Positions 10,388 to 21,965 are shown, numbered from the stretch's first letter. The stretch: 64,000 bases of DNA from Candidatus Absconditabacterales bacterium (GCA_025057375.1 JANWWO010000003.1:27325-91324), one strand, 5' to 3'. Numbers and translations: made by a program. The notes: a model not told the origin generated them from the letters alone.

Positions 10388-10794
10388 TGAGACTTTCTCT
10401 TCTTGTAAACCATTGTATAGCATCACAGGATCGCTCCATTATTGAGGTGATTTATACTCTTTTGGTTTTGATGAAAAAATATGGTAAAGCATTAGCACAG
10501 CCTGTGTTTCAAACTCAATTGACTGCATTGTTTCCTGAAGCCATGAAATTGTATGTTTTGGCTTGAGCGCATCGTTTTGATGTGAAACAGTGCCAGCATC
10601 TTCTTGCATCTGTTTCTGCAGGTTTGTCATATAATCATCTTGAGATTTCTCATTCATCGCCTGTCTCTTTTCAGTTGCTCGTTGGTGATAGTGCTGAATA
10701 TGTGGATCGTTCTGATATTGGTCTTTGTGTTCAATGAAAGGGAAAGATCTATAAAAGAACGCTCAATGGGGATCTCGCAAAATTGAGTCAGTAA
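10387..10794 (+). CDS. atpH: ATP synthase F1 delta subunit, divergent
   Basis: 135 residues. Identified mainly by position between b and alpha and by its C-terminal segment IGLCVQGKGKIYKRTLNGDL, which matches the delta signature (a glycine-turn strand followed by D-x-S/T-hairpin and short helix) that binds subunit b. The N-terminal six-helix domain is shortened compared with the usual 175-180 residues. The start overlaps the atpF stop. Two glycines are TGA. Confidence 0.8.
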
Positions 10795-10824
10795 ATGTTT
10801 TTTACTTTTATTTATTCTTACCTT

Positions 10825-12324
10825 ATGTCTTCTGTTGATACTATTCTCAAAAAAATTGAAGAACAAATACAAGCAACATCCCTTGATGAATCGTTTTCTG
10901 AAAAAGGAATAATTTTGGAAATAAAAGATGGTGTGGCGACTGTATCATGACTTGCGAAAGCTAAATACTCAGAGATTGTTGTTTTTGAATCTGGTGTCAA
11001 ATGACTCGTGTTGGATTTGATGCAAGAGTATGTTGGTGTTTTGGTTCTTGGTGAGTATATGTGACTGACTCAAGGACAAACAGTCAAAACAACAGGCAAA
11101 CTTTTTTCGGTCTGAGTAGGAAATCAGTATATTGGTCGTGTGCTCAATGCGTTGGGAGATCCGATTGATCAGTGACCATCATTGACCCCGACTACATATT
11201 TGCCTGTCGAAAAAGTTGCTCCTGGTGTGATTACCAGACAATCTGTTGATCAACCACTCCAAACCTGAATAAAAGCGATTGATGCGATGATTCCTATCGG
11301 AAGAGGACAGAGAGAGCTGATTATTGGTGATAGACAAACAGGAAAGACAACTGTTGCTATTGATACGATTATTGCTCAAAAAGGTAGTGGTGTCGTATGT
11401 ATCTATGTTGCTATTGGTCAAAAAGAATCCAAAGTCGCTCGTATCGTTGAATCATTGAGACACAAAGGAGCAATGGACTATACGATCGTTATTAATGCTC
11501 CGATCAATACCCCTGCGGTAATGCAATATATTGCTCCTTATGTAGGTGCAACCTTTGGAGAATTTATTATGTCTCAAGGAAAAGATGCATTGATTATCTA
11601 TGATGATTTGACTAAACACGCATCTGCATATAGGGAAATGTCGCTCCTTCTTAGAAGACCTCCCGGACGTGAAGCATATCCTGGTGACATTTTTTATCTT
11701 CACTCAAGATTACTAGAAAGAGCATGTAGATTGAATAAAGATTATGGTGGTGGTTCGTTGACTGCTTTGCCTATCATTGAAACGCAAGCATGAGATGTGT
11801 CTGCCTATATCCCAACTAATGTGATTTCTATCACGGATGGACAAATTTATCTCGAATCAAACCTTTTCAACGCCGGAATTAAACCTGCGATTAACGTTTG
11901 ATTGTCAGTATCTCGTGTATGATGAGCAGCTCAAACCAGTATTATGAAAAAAGTCTCAGGAAAACTCAAATTGGAATTGGCTGCCTATAGAGAACTTGAA
12001 ACATTTGCAAAATTTGGGTCTGATCTTGATAAAAGTACCCAAGCAAAGCTTGCAAGATGAGAACGTATGGTCGAGATGCTCAAACAAGCCGAAAATAGTC
12101 CACTCTCATTTCACAAACAAGTTGTATTGATTTATGCAGGAATCAATGGATATTTGGATACTATTCCTGTGTCGTCTATTCGTTCTTTCGAACAAAAGCT
12201 GTATGACAAGCTTGATACAACTTTCTCTGATCTATCAGATAAGATTCTTTCAGAGAAAAAATTAACTGATGAAATTGAAGAGCGTATCAAAGCTTTGTGT
12301 GCGGAAGTAAGAGATGAGTTTTAG
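10825..12324 (+). CDS. atpA: ATP synthase F1 alpha subunit
   Basis: 499 residues. The non-catalytic nucleotide-binding subunit of F1. The Walker [10 protein letters not shown] and the family signature PAINVGLSVSRVGGAAQT near residue 365 are clear, with several glycines in the latter encoded by TGA. Start ATG after a pyrimidine-rich leader, stop TAG. It follows atpH by 30 bp. The middle of the gene uses GGN glycine codons almost only, whereas both ends use TGA often. Confidence 0.96.
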
Positions 12325-12446
12325 GTATAAAAGATCATTTTTGCTATACTGTATCTAACGTTCTCTGATACTGACTTTTGTGAGGATCCAGCTATGGTAT
12401 GCAAAAAGTCCGCGAAGCGGTTGTTTTATTTTAACTCTATCATTCT
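12325..12446 (+). other. atpA-atpD spacer with a GC-rich hairpin
   Basis: This 122-bp spacer is long for the cluster. It has a TATACT box at 12345-12350 without a good -35, then CCGC-GAA-GCGG (12410-12420) followed by TTGTTTTATTTT. It looks like an attenuator or partial terminator, which could set alpha-to-beta stoichiometry or release a short RNA. No peptide is supported. Confidence 0.45.
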
Positions 12447-13841
<1,395 letters not shown>

Positions 13842-14013
13842 TCTTACTTATACTATATACGGATATTAGGAGTTACTCTTATTGTTCGTATTTTTTTTAT
13901 TTGACGAAATTATATCATTTTCTCTTGCATTATGAGAGAATTTCTCTATCTATTACTATGGGTGCAGTAGTCTTTCTTGCATATTTTTTTTATTTTTTTT
14001 CTTCTTCCTTTCC

Positions 14014-14514
14014 ATGAATCTTCAAAAAACACTTATTGTTCTCAAGCCTGATGCAGTGGTTCGTGGCCTTCTTGGTGAAATTATTACTCGTTTTGAAAAG
14101 GTAGGTCTCAAGCTTGTGGGTGCTAAGATGCTCAATCCTGATGAAACATTTTATTATCATCATTATGAAACAATCGGAAAAATGATTTCTCGTCGTGGAC
14201 AACAAGCTTTCGACGTGACTCTCAAAATGATGCAATATTCACCTGTTTTGGCGATGGTGTGGGAAGGTGTAGAGGCAGTATCTCTTGTTCGTAAAATGGT
14301 CGGTGCTACTGAGCCTAAATCAGCAAATCCTGGTACGATTAGAGGCGATTATTCTCATATTTCCTTTGCGTATGCTGATGCGACAGGTCGTCCGATCAAT
14401 AATCTTATTCATGCGTCTGGTGATCCAGAAGAAGCAGCACTTGAAGTTGCTCACCGATTTCATCAGCATGAGTTGTATGCGTATGATACTGTTCATTCTC
14501 CATTTGTTAACTAA
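14014..14514 (+). CDS. ndk: Nucleoside diphosphate kinase
   Basis: 166 residues. Transfers the gamma phosphate of ATP to NDPs through a phosphohistidine. Family hallmarks: TLIVLKPDAVVRGLLGEI at the N-terminus, PGTIRGDYS, and the active-site His in NLIHASGDPEEA (canonical NxxHGSD, so one Gly is Ala). At 166 residues it is about 20 longer than the common bacterial enzyme. The T-rich leader TTTTTTCTTCTTCCTTTCC precedes ATG. No UGA glycines. It follows a 170-bp spacer containing TTGCAT-type promoter sequence near 13925. Confidence 0.93.
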   Translation: MNLQKTLIVLKPDAVVRGLLGEIITRFEKVGLKLVGAKMLNPDETFYYHHYETIGKMISRRGQQAFDVTLKMMQYSPVLAMVWEGVEAVSLVRKMVGATEPKSANPGTIRGDYSHISFAYADATGRPINNLIHASGDPEEAALEVAHRFHQHELYAYDTVHSPFVN

Positions 14515-14548
14515 ATAATGCATTTTTTTTATTTCTTATATTTTTTCT

Positions 14549-14800
14549 ATGACATCCGATGTAATTGAAGTTGCTGCAAAAGATTCTAAACATGGTGCTT
14601 TTTATAGCAATGTTCCCGTTACATGCCTTTGTGGGAATACGTTTACTATTTCAACTACGAAACCAGATCCTATCAATATAGAGGCATGTCCACAGTGTCA
14701 TTCTGCTTATATCAAAGAAGCAAAAGTTGTGTCATCTTCATGATGACGTCTTAATAAATTTAATGCAAGATTGAAAAAAAGTCAATTGCTGAATAAATAG
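14549..14800 (+). CDS. rpmE: 50S ribosomal protein L31
   Basis: 83 residues. The N-terminal half has the zinc-ribbon type of L31, with CLCG near residue 27 and CPQCHSAY near residue 47. The C-terminal basic tail GGRLNKFNARLKKSQ is only seen when two TGA codons are read as Gly; under the standard code the protein would lose this tail. It lies 34 bp after ndk with a T-rich leader. Confidence 0.93.
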
Positions 14801-14825
14801 TTTCTTTTCTTTTTTTATTGATCGG

Positions 14826-14846
14826 GAGCACATAGATACGTGCGTT
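14826..14846 (+). promoter_or_regulatory. Hairpin in the rplA leader
   Basis: GGGAGCAC and GTGCGTT form a short stem-loop (GCAC, 8 nt, GTGC) 35 bp before rplA. L1 represses its own operon by binding a leader mimic of its rRNA site in many bacteria; whether this hairpin plays that role is inference. Confidence 0.25.
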
Positions 14847-14878
14847 AAAACCGTTTTTATTCTTATTTTTCTTTTCTT

Positions 14879-15559
14879 ATGACAAAAATCTCAAAAAAAA
14901 TGAAAGAAGCACGTAGACATGTTGATGTGCTCAAGACATACGATGTTGCTGATGCAATTATATTGTTAAAAAAAATTTCTTTCACAAAATTTGATCCTAC
15001 TGTCGAAATTGCTATTAAAACATATGCAAATCCAAAATATAATGACCAAATGATGAGAGGAACTATTGCGCTTCCTTATGGTACCGGAAAGACTGTGTGT
15101 GTTGCTGTGTATTGTTCAGAGGACAAAGTTGAGGAAATGAAAAAGGCAGGTGCAGATATTGCTGGATGAAAGGATCTTTTGGATCGTATTGAAAAATGAG
15201 ACATAGCTTTTGATGTTCTTGTTACGGATCCGATGAGTATGAGAGATTTGGCAAGAGTTGCAAAAATACTCTGACCCAAGGGTTTGATGCCATCTCCGAA
15301 GGCAGGAACGGTGTCACAGGACGTTGCAAAGGCTGTTGATGAGATTAAAAAAGGAAGAATAGAGTATAAGATTGATAAAACATGAAATATTCATGGTGTT
15401 GTCGGTAAATTATCATTTGATGATGCTGCATTGATTGCCAATATCCGTGAGTTTATCAAAACAATGAATGACAACAAACCTACGGGAGTAAAAGGAAAAT
15501 TGATCAAGACAATTACTATCGCTGCAACAATGACACCAGGTGTAAAAATTGCAGAGTAG
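14879..15559 (+). CDS. rplA: 50S ribosomal protein L1
   Basis: 226 residues. L1 binds 23S rRNA in the mobile L1 stalk. The signature region [16 protein letters not shown] is present with its first Gly as TGA, and the N-terminal [10 protein letters not shown] and C-terminal [20 protein letters not shown] segments match. Four TGA codons are used. It stands without rplK in front, unlike the usual L11-L1 pair, and precedes secY. Confidence 0.96.
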
Positions 15560-15593
15560 TCTTGTTTTTTGTTTTTATTTTCTGATTTCTCCT

Positions 15594-16925
15594 ATGAATT
15601 TTTCTCAGATTTTTCAGGCTTTCAAAACTTCTTCTCGTCTCCAACAGAAACTGTTGTGGACTATTTGATTGCTTGCGTTGTATAGGTTTTTGGTTGTTAT
15701 CCCTGTGCCTTTTGTTGACATTGATATGTTGATGGCACCAAATGGTGCAACAATGGATTCGTTATGATTTTTTGTTATGCTGCTTGGGTGATCGTTGGAA
15801 AATTTTTCATTGGTTGCTGTGGGATTATCTCCCTTTATCAATGCATCGATTATCTTCCAACTTTTGACGTTTGTTATTCCTCATTTGGAAGAGCTCCAAG
15901 AAATGGGTGAACAAGGAACCAAACAAATTCAACAATATACAAGATATGCAACTTTTCCTCTTGCCTTTCTGCAATGAATAGGAATGGTGTATTTTATCAA
16001 TTCCCTTTTGGGTGGTCAAATTATTGATACATCATCCTTTACTACTGTTTTTCTTGCTGCTTTTGTTCTTGCAGTAGGATCTATGATGATGGTTTTTCTT
16101 GCAGATGTGTTGACAGAAAAATGATTGTCTAATGGAACAAGTATGCTTATTTTTGCATCGATTGTTGCCTGAATTACAAATGCAATTTATGGAAGCTTTG
16201 TAGGTGCTACATGAGTAACAGATGTTTTTAAGATTGTTTTGTTTATTGTTATTGTCTTGTGTTCACTTGTTGTTTTTTCCATTTTTTTGCTCAAATCACA
16301 GAAAAAAATTCCTATTATTTATGCAAGAGCAGGGAAAGTAGAACAAACGACTGTTCTTCCTATTCCGCTCAACCCTGTCGGTATGGTTCCTATCATTTTT
16401 GCTATTGCGTTTGCGACATTCCCGTATTTGTTGGCACAGTTGGTTATTAGACTTGGGACGATGAATCAATCAGTTCTTTCTCTTGCTCAACGAGTAGAAA
16501 TCAATCTTAATATTTATAGTACTCAAAATCCATCGATGATTGCGATTGCTGTGTACTTTGTTCTTATTGTAGCATTTACATTCTTTTATACTTTGATTCA
16601 GTATAATCCAGAAAAAATTGCTGACTCTATCCAAAAAAAATGAGGATTTATCTATGGTATTAGACCCTGAAAAGAAACAGCAAAGTATATTCATACGATC
16701 CTTATGCATTTATGTGTATGGTGATGACTGGGTCTTGGTTTCTTATGAATTTATGGCTATATTATTTATTCTATCCCTTTTATTGGAGAACTTGCCCAGT
16801 TAGCATGAAATATTCCTGTAGCGATTAGTGGATCATGAATTATTATCGTGGTCGGTGTGGTGCAAGAAATCTTTACTAAACTGCAATCAGAACACGTGAT
16901 GGAGCAATATGAATCTATTTCCTAG
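15594..16925 (+). CDS. secY: Protein translocase subunit SecY
   Basis: 443 residues, ten membrane helices, the channel subunit of the Sec translocon. Recognisable segments: LSPFINASIIFQLLT (helix 2 region), the plug region, and the cytoplasmic loop IYGIRPGKETAKYI. Around fifteen TGA codons fall at glycines. It is not in the usual ribosomal spc operon; it follows rplA by 34 bp and is followed by a clear terminator. Confidence 0.96.
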
Positions 16926-16937
16926 TTTTGTGAAAAT

Positions 16938-16960
16938 CTCATCCTGTGATGAGGTTTTTT
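16938..16960 (+). terminator. Rho-independent terminator after secY
   Basis: CTCATC-CTGT-GATGAG stem followed by GTTTTTT. It ends the ndk-rpmE-rplA-secY transcript. Confidence 0.8.
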
Positions 16961-17022
16961 GATTATTAGTGATAGTTGTTTTGTCTATCTTGTCATTGAT
17001 TTATTTCATCGTCTTTTTTGTG

Positions 17023-18087
17023 ATGATTCTTTTTTTGCCTCTTATTGTCATTGGTGTGGGATATTTTCTTTCTCGTCTCATGAAAATTGTCGATAAGCCA
17101 CATCTGTATGTAGACACTAAAGGAAGACAGCCTATTCCTACTTTGCAAGGTATATGGTGGACGCTTGCTATAGTTCTTGCTTTTGGTCTGGTGCTTGATG
17201 GCTTCCCTCAGCCATATGGATATGTAGTTTTTTGACTCCTTGTTTTGTGCTTTGTTGGGACGATTGATGATGTTGCTGTCTGATTATCACTTCATCCTTT
17301 AGTAAGATTTGGTGTGCAGGTGTTGTGTTCGGTGGTGTTGGTATACGGAGCAGATATTCCTTTGACTGTTTCATTTTTTCCTCTTCCTTCTTCGATTGGA
17401 TTGGTTCTGTCTGTTGTGCGATGTTTGCTCTGTATCAATGCACTCAATCGATTTGATGGGATTAATGGTCAGGCAAGTGGTATGGCAAGTATTGGTTTTT
17501 TTACGATAGCATTTGTGATTTTGTTTGTTGTATTGCCAGCATATCCTGCTATTGATGAGGTTCGTTTATTGCTTTTGGACCATGTAGGAATTATCTCTTT
17601 TGTTGCCTGAGTTTTGTGTTTGGTGATGTCAGTAATCGAGTGGAAACCATGGTGACTCGTTCGTGATGCTGGTATATTGCCGATGGGTTTGTTACTTGCC
17701 TTTTTGTCCCTTCAGTGATGAGCCAAAGTTGGGACAATGTTGGTTGTGTTGCTACCTGTTATTCTCGATTCTCTCTGGGTGATTGTCCATAGGCTTGTTG
17801 TTCTTCGTAAAGCTCCATGGAAAGGAGACTATACGCATCTGCATCATCGTCTTCAATGACTTGGATGGTCAAAAAAAGAATCAAAGGTTGCTGTTTGGAT
17901 TCGGGGTATCGTGATGGCGGTGATGATGCTGATTCAGTGAGATAATTCGTGGAATAAAGTAATTATTTTTTTGCTTATGGCTGCATTGTTTTGGTGAATC
18001 AATGCCTACGTGTTTTGGGTAAAAAAGCTTCCTGTTTGATTTTCTCATGCAATTAAGCCTTATACTGATGACAAAAAACTATCTTAG
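17023..18087 (+). CDS. WecA/TagO-like polyprenyl-phosphate phosphoglycosyl transferase
   Basis: 354 residues, polytopic. The family transfers a sugar 1-phosphate from a UDP-sugar to undecaprenyl phosphate and starts teichoic-acid, O-antigen or related glycopolymers. Motifs: VDKPHL after helix 1, GTIDDVAV with the Asp pair, NALNRFDGINGQASG, and the HLHHRL motif near residue 270, which is diagnostic for WecA/TagO rather than MraY. Start: ATG at 17023 after a T-rich tract; an in-frame GTG at 16969 would add 18 hydrophobic residues. Ends TAG, followed by a strong terminator. Confidence 0.85.
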
Positions 18088-18115
18088 ACTGACGTGATTG
18101 GCGTCAGTTTTTTAT
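18088..18115 (+). terminator. Rho-independent terminator
   Basis: ACTGACG and CGTCAGT form a 7-bp stem with a 7-nt loop followed by TTTTTT. It directly follows the TAG of the phosphoglycosyl transferase gene. Confidence 0.88.
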
Positions 18116-18131
18116 TTTCTTCTTTTTTCTC

Positions 18132-18159
18132 TTGCATTTTGATTTTTTTTGAGTATTAT
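18132..18159 (+). promoter_or_regulatory. groS promoter
   Basis: TTGCAT (18132-18137), a 16-bp spacer and TATTAT (18154-18159). It sits between a terminator and groS and directly abuts the CIRCE-like repeat. Confidence 0.75.
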
Positions 18160-18182
18160 AGCACCGGCAATGAAAAGGTGCT
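18160..18182 (+). promoter_or_regulatory. CIRCE-like operator upstream of groS
   Basis: AGCAC, 13 nt, GTGCT. The CIRCE consensus (TTAGCACTC, 9 nt, GAGTGCTAA) has these same core half-sites with the same 13-nt distance between them. It overlaps the expected transcription start. HrcA binding is therefore likely; no hrcA is in the window. Confidence 0.6.
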
Positions 18183-18235
18183 TTATTTATAATGCCATTT
18201 TCTTTGCTCGTTCTTTTATTTTTTGTTTACTGCCT

Positions 18236-18604
18236 ATGAGTCATTTGATTCCTCTTGAAGATTATGTGATCGTAGAGATCGCACAACCAGAAAAGACTAC
18301 CAAAAGTGGTATTATTCTTCCACCCAAAGAAGACAAGCCTGGGTATGGAACAGTTATCGCCGTTGGTCCTGGGAAAATTCTTGACGATGGCAAAAGATGA
18401 GCAATGGATGTTTGTGTTGGCGATACTGTGTATTTTACCAAGTATGCTCCAGATGAAGTAGAAGTAGAAATGGACGGTGAGAAGAAAAAAGTCTTGATTG
18501 TTAAACAGTCATCTATTCTTGCAAAATTGCCAAAATGAGCAAAAGCTCATAATCATCATGGTAAAAAAGAAGGAGAATGTTGTGGTGGGAATTGTCACTC
18601 CTAA
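18236..18604 (+). CDS. groS: Co-chaperonin GroES with a His/Cys-rich tail
   Basis: 122 residues, versus about 95 usual. The lid of the GroEL chamber. Typical segments: LIPLEDYVIVEI, the mobile-loop region KTTKSGIILP, and GYGTVIAVGPGKI. After the canonical end (SILAKLPK) there is an extra tail GAKAHNHHGKKEGECCGGNC ending HS, with three His and three Cys before the final His-Ser, which looks metal-binding. Glycines at two places are TGA, one of them joining the tail, so the standard code would hide it. Expressed from the promoter and CIRCE-like site at 18132-18182. groL is 1.1 kb away. Confidence 0.92.
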
Positions 18605-18677
18605 GGTCTGATCTATTTAATCGAAAAAAGACACATTTAGTCAAAAAATGTATTTAATTTAATGCTACTAAAGAAGT

Positions 18678-18929
18678 ATGACAACAGACCTTATTCCTAT
18701 ATCATCCAAAGATTTTGATGGGAAACTTGCGACACTGATTCAGGATGTTCATCAGCATCTTCCTCGTTCTCATGCAGTTAACGACGATATTGCCAAGATT
18801 ACTCGTGTGGTTCAATCTATTGCCACGTATTTGTATGATAGATCACGTTCATCTCATTCTCGTGAAGACATAGACATTATGCTCGATTATCTCGCTATGA
18901 AAATTAGAAGTTGGAAAGAAGCGTTGTAA
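18678..18929 (+). CDS. Small protein, unknown function
   Basis: 83 residues, mostly helical by appearance, starting MTTDLIPISSKDFDGKLATL and ending in TAA. No signal or membrane segment. It lies between groS and groL and may be co-transcribed with groS. I do not recognise the family. No UGA glycine and no Cys. Confidence 0.55.
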   Translation: MTTDLIPISSKDFDGKLATLIQDVHQHLPRSHAVNDDIAKITRVVQSIATYLYDRSRSSHSREDIDIMLDYLAMKIRSWKEAL

Positions 18930-19483
18930 TTGGAAGATTGGAATATGGGAGAATATGTGCGTATTTCTCTATTCTATGTATCAAAATAAGTTTGAGTGTA
19001 AAAACAGATTTAATTTTAAAAAAAACTTGCATACATAAAAGTTGTCTTGATGATATTGGAAAGCATGAGAATCGCTTGAAGTATGTGTGAAAAAAGAGTT
19101 ATTGGAAAAGATATGACTAAAGTGCACGATGGGAGAGTTACGTTGATTACACAAATTTGTCAAAAATAAAACAGGGACGATCTATTTGATCATGTCTATC
19201 GTACTGATGTCCAATTGTTTGGATGATTGTCAAAGTCAACAATTGCTCATATCAATTTCTTTAGTTCGTGTCTTGCTGATTTGATCTATTCGTTTATTCA
19301 ACAACATTTGTTGGTGTGGTAAAAAATATACGATAAATAATAGCGATATAGATATATACGTAACCATTGTGACATATTGATTTAAGTTTTTCGTTATCTT
19401 TATATAAAATATACGCATATGTCCACATAAATAACCACAAATGTTGAAGATGAAGTCAAAAAAAATAGTGAGGCTAATCATGA
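18930..19483 (+). other. AT-rich stretch with only weak small ORFs
   Basis: No convincing gene. Two weak readings on the plus strand with TGA as Gly are 19050-19169 (39 codons) and 19192-19407 (71 codons, Ser/Ile-rich); neither has a recognisable motif. The base composition is more AT-rich than the flanks. The stretch separates groS from groL. Confidence 0.4.
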
Positions 19484-19666
19484 ATGTCTAAAGATACAAT
19501 AGAAAAATACATAAATGTTGTGAAACAATCATTCAAGCTTGTCTCAGAAGTTGTAGAGTACTTTTTCAAAGATGAAAATAGAACTACTGAAGATGATGAA
19601 ATTATTGTTTGACGAATGAGATAGCAGCTTGAAGAGGCAATCAAAAATGCTGGATTAAATCATTAG
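19484..19666 (+). pseudogene. Small ORF interrupted by an in-frame TAG
   Basis: From ATG 19484 the frame reads MSKDTIEKYINVVKQS and on to GRMR, then TAG at codon 47 (19622-19624), then continues in the same frame as QLEEAIKNAGLNH and ends in TAG at 19664. Both parts look like one helical acidic-basic protein. Either the gene is broken by a point mutation, or the true product is the first 46 residues. Confidence 0.4.
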
Positions 19667-19720
19667 GTTACCCTCAATCAGGTCAGTGCATATATTTTTT
19701 ATTTTTTATCTATTATACAC

Positions 19721-21358
19721 ATGGCAAAAGTTATTCAATTTCATGATGACGCTCGCAGAAAAGTCTTTGCGGGTATGGAAAAAGTTGCGAACGCAGTAAT
19801 GGTGACGATGGGTCCCAAAGGAAAAAATGTCCTTATCGAAAAAAGCTATGGTGCTCCAACCTTTACCAATGATGGTGTTACTGTAGCAAAAGAGATTAGT
19901 TTTGAAGACAAATACCACAATGTCGGTGCTGAAATTATCAAGGAAGCAGCAGAAAAAACCAATAAACTCGCTGGAGATGGAACAACATCGACAACAGTCC
20001 TGACCTACGCTATTGCAAAAGAATGATTGAAGTATATCGAAAATAAAGTTGATCCATTTCAACTTGTAAAAGGTTTGCATTTTGGTGCACAAACCGTCGT
20101 TGAAGAAATGAAAAAACAAGCTAAACATATCAAAGGCAAAGAAGAGATTCAACAAGTAGCAACACTATCAGCACAAGATGAAAAAATTGGTCAGTTGATT
20201 GCAGATGTGATGGATGAAATTGGAAAAGATGGAACTGTCACGGTCGAAGAAAGTAAAAATATGCAAACTGACAAAGTTGTCGTTACAGGGATGCAATTTG
20301 ATTCTGGCTTTGGATCTCCATATTTCAAAACGAATGAAACAGAAGCAGTTATCAATAAGCCATACATCCTCATTACTGACAAAAAAATCTCGTCTATGAA
20401 AGACATTCTCCCTATTCTCGAAGGAATTGCGTCAAGCGGGAAGAAAGATGTAGTCATTATTGCAGATGATGTCGATGGGGAAGCACTTGCAAACCTTGTC
20501 CTCAATAAAGTAAGAGGAATTCTCAATGTTTTGACAGTCAAAGCACCAGGATTTGGTGATCGTAAGAAAGAAATGCTCAAAGATATTGCAGCAGTTACAG
20601 GAGCAACCGTTATTACTGATGAACTTGGTCTTAAACTTGATGAAGTAACAGGTGATATGCTTGGACAAGCAGAAAAAGTTATTGCAACCAAGGATAAAAC
20701 AACAATTATTGAAGGGAAGGGTAATCAAAAAGACATTGATGCTCGTATCAGTGAAATCAAAGCTCAAATTGCAACAGCAACATCTGATTATGATAGAGAA
20801 AAATTACAAGAAAGACTTGCAAAACTTGCAGGTGGTGTTGCGGTTATCAGAGTAGGTGCAGCAACAGAAATGGAACTTAAAAATAAAAAATTTAAAGTTG
20901 AAGATGCGCTCAATGCAACCAAAGCAGCTGTTGAAGAAGGAATTGTTGCTGGATGAGGAATTACCCTTGTTCATTGTCTTCATGCTCTTGATAAAATAAA
21001 AGTAGATAGTGAAGATCAAAAAATTGGTATCCAAATTATTAAAGAAGCAATCCAGTATCCTCTCAAAAAAATTGCTGAAAATGCTTGATACAAAGGAGAT
21101 TGGGTCGTTGAATCAGTTAAAAAGGAAAATAAAGCTGGATACTGATTTAATGCAAAAACATGAGAATTTGGCGATTTGCTCAAACAAGGGATTATCGATC
21201 CAGTAAAAGTTGTAAGACTTGCTCTCGAGCATGCAGTATCTGCAGCAGCGATGTTTTTGACAACAGATGCTGTTATTGTCGATGCACCCAAAAAAGAAGA
21301 ACCAAAAGCATGAGGAGCATGATGAATGGGAGGAATGGGTGATATGGATATGTACTAA
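19721..21358 (+). CDS. groL: Chaperonin GroEL
   Basis: 545 residues. ATP-dependent folding chamber. Clear family features: [19 protein letters not shown], the ATP-site [10 protein letters not shown], the signature [16 protein letters not shown] with one Gly as TGA, and the GGM-type tail [15 protein letters not shown] with several TGA codons. Most of the central 309 codons contain no UGA although rich in glycine, unlike its ends. T-rich leader, TAA stop, then a terminator. It is not adjacent to groS. Confidence 0.97.
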
Positions 21359-21398
21359 TTTTGGATTATTCATTATGAATTGAACAGCGAAAAAAACG

Positions 21399-21432
21399 CC
21401 ACTGCCCTTGATCGGAGTCAGTGGTTTTTTTT
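21399..21432 (+). terminator. Rho-independent terminator after groL
   Basis: CCACTG and CAGTGG stem with a partly paired loop, followed by eight T. Confidence 0.85.
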
Positions 21433-21471
21433 GATGATGAGATATGTAGTGTAGTGATGCTATGCGAGTAC

Positions 21472-21494
21472 AAAAAAACCTCTTCGATGAGAGG
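21472..21494 (-). terminator. Terminator of the 21531-21761 gene
   Basis: On the minus strand CCTCT-CATCGA-AGAGG is followed by TTTTTTT. It lies 37 bp downstream of the minus-strand stop codon. Confidence 0.8.
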
Positions 21495-21530
21495 CTGCTT
21501 GTTGTTTGTTCTATTCGTTTGTTTTCTATG

Positions 21531-21761
21531 CTATTCCTGTGTTGGTGATGGAGTAGATTGGTTATTGATGCACTCATTACATGCATCATACAATGGTGCT
21601 ACCTGTTCCACATAGCGATCAAAAAAGAAATCACGACTTGTGAGTCCTATTCGCACGAGTGTCCCGAGACATCATAGAGCATAAAAAAATCAGAAACCAA
21701 GACGGTAGAGAAGGGATTGATTGATTTTTGTGAAGAGAGTGTCGCGGAATGATGTTTGCAT
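21531..21761 (-). CDS. Small membrane protein, unknown function
   Basis: 76 codons with TGA as Gly, start ATG after a T-rich minus-strand leader, stop TAG, then a terminator. It reads MQTSFRDTLFTKINQSLLYR followed by a hydrophobic segment LGFGFFYALGCLGTLVRIG and a polar tail with two Cys. One membrane helix with GxxxG-like spacing. The gene is complete with its own terminator, so I take it as real though of no known family. Confidence 0.6.
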
Positions 21762-21922
21762 GCTGAAAAAAAGAATAAAAGAACATCATCACTATACAAT
21801 TTTTTTTTGTCTGCAAGATATTTTTGTGTTTTTTGTGTTTGTCATTTTTTTGTCACACATCCCACACGCAATCGTCTATAGGAGTAATGAGGAAAGGTGT
21901 TTGAATATTTGCTTGATTGTGT

Positions 21923-21951
21923 TTGAAACAATTGCACAAAAATACTATACT
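21923..21951 (+). promoter_or_regulatory. Promoter of the ABC transporter gene
   Basis: TTGAAA (21923-21928), 17 bp, TATACT (21946-21951). The predicted start site is only about 8 nt before ATG 21966, so the mRNA may be nearly leaderless. Confidence 0.7.
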
Positions 21952-21965
21952 GGAAATACGAGAGC

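Noticed and set aside
19192-19407. 71-codon plus-strand reading between groS and groL
   Set aside because: Low complexity Ser/Ile-rich sequence in AT-rich DNA, with no leader, motif or terminator to support it.
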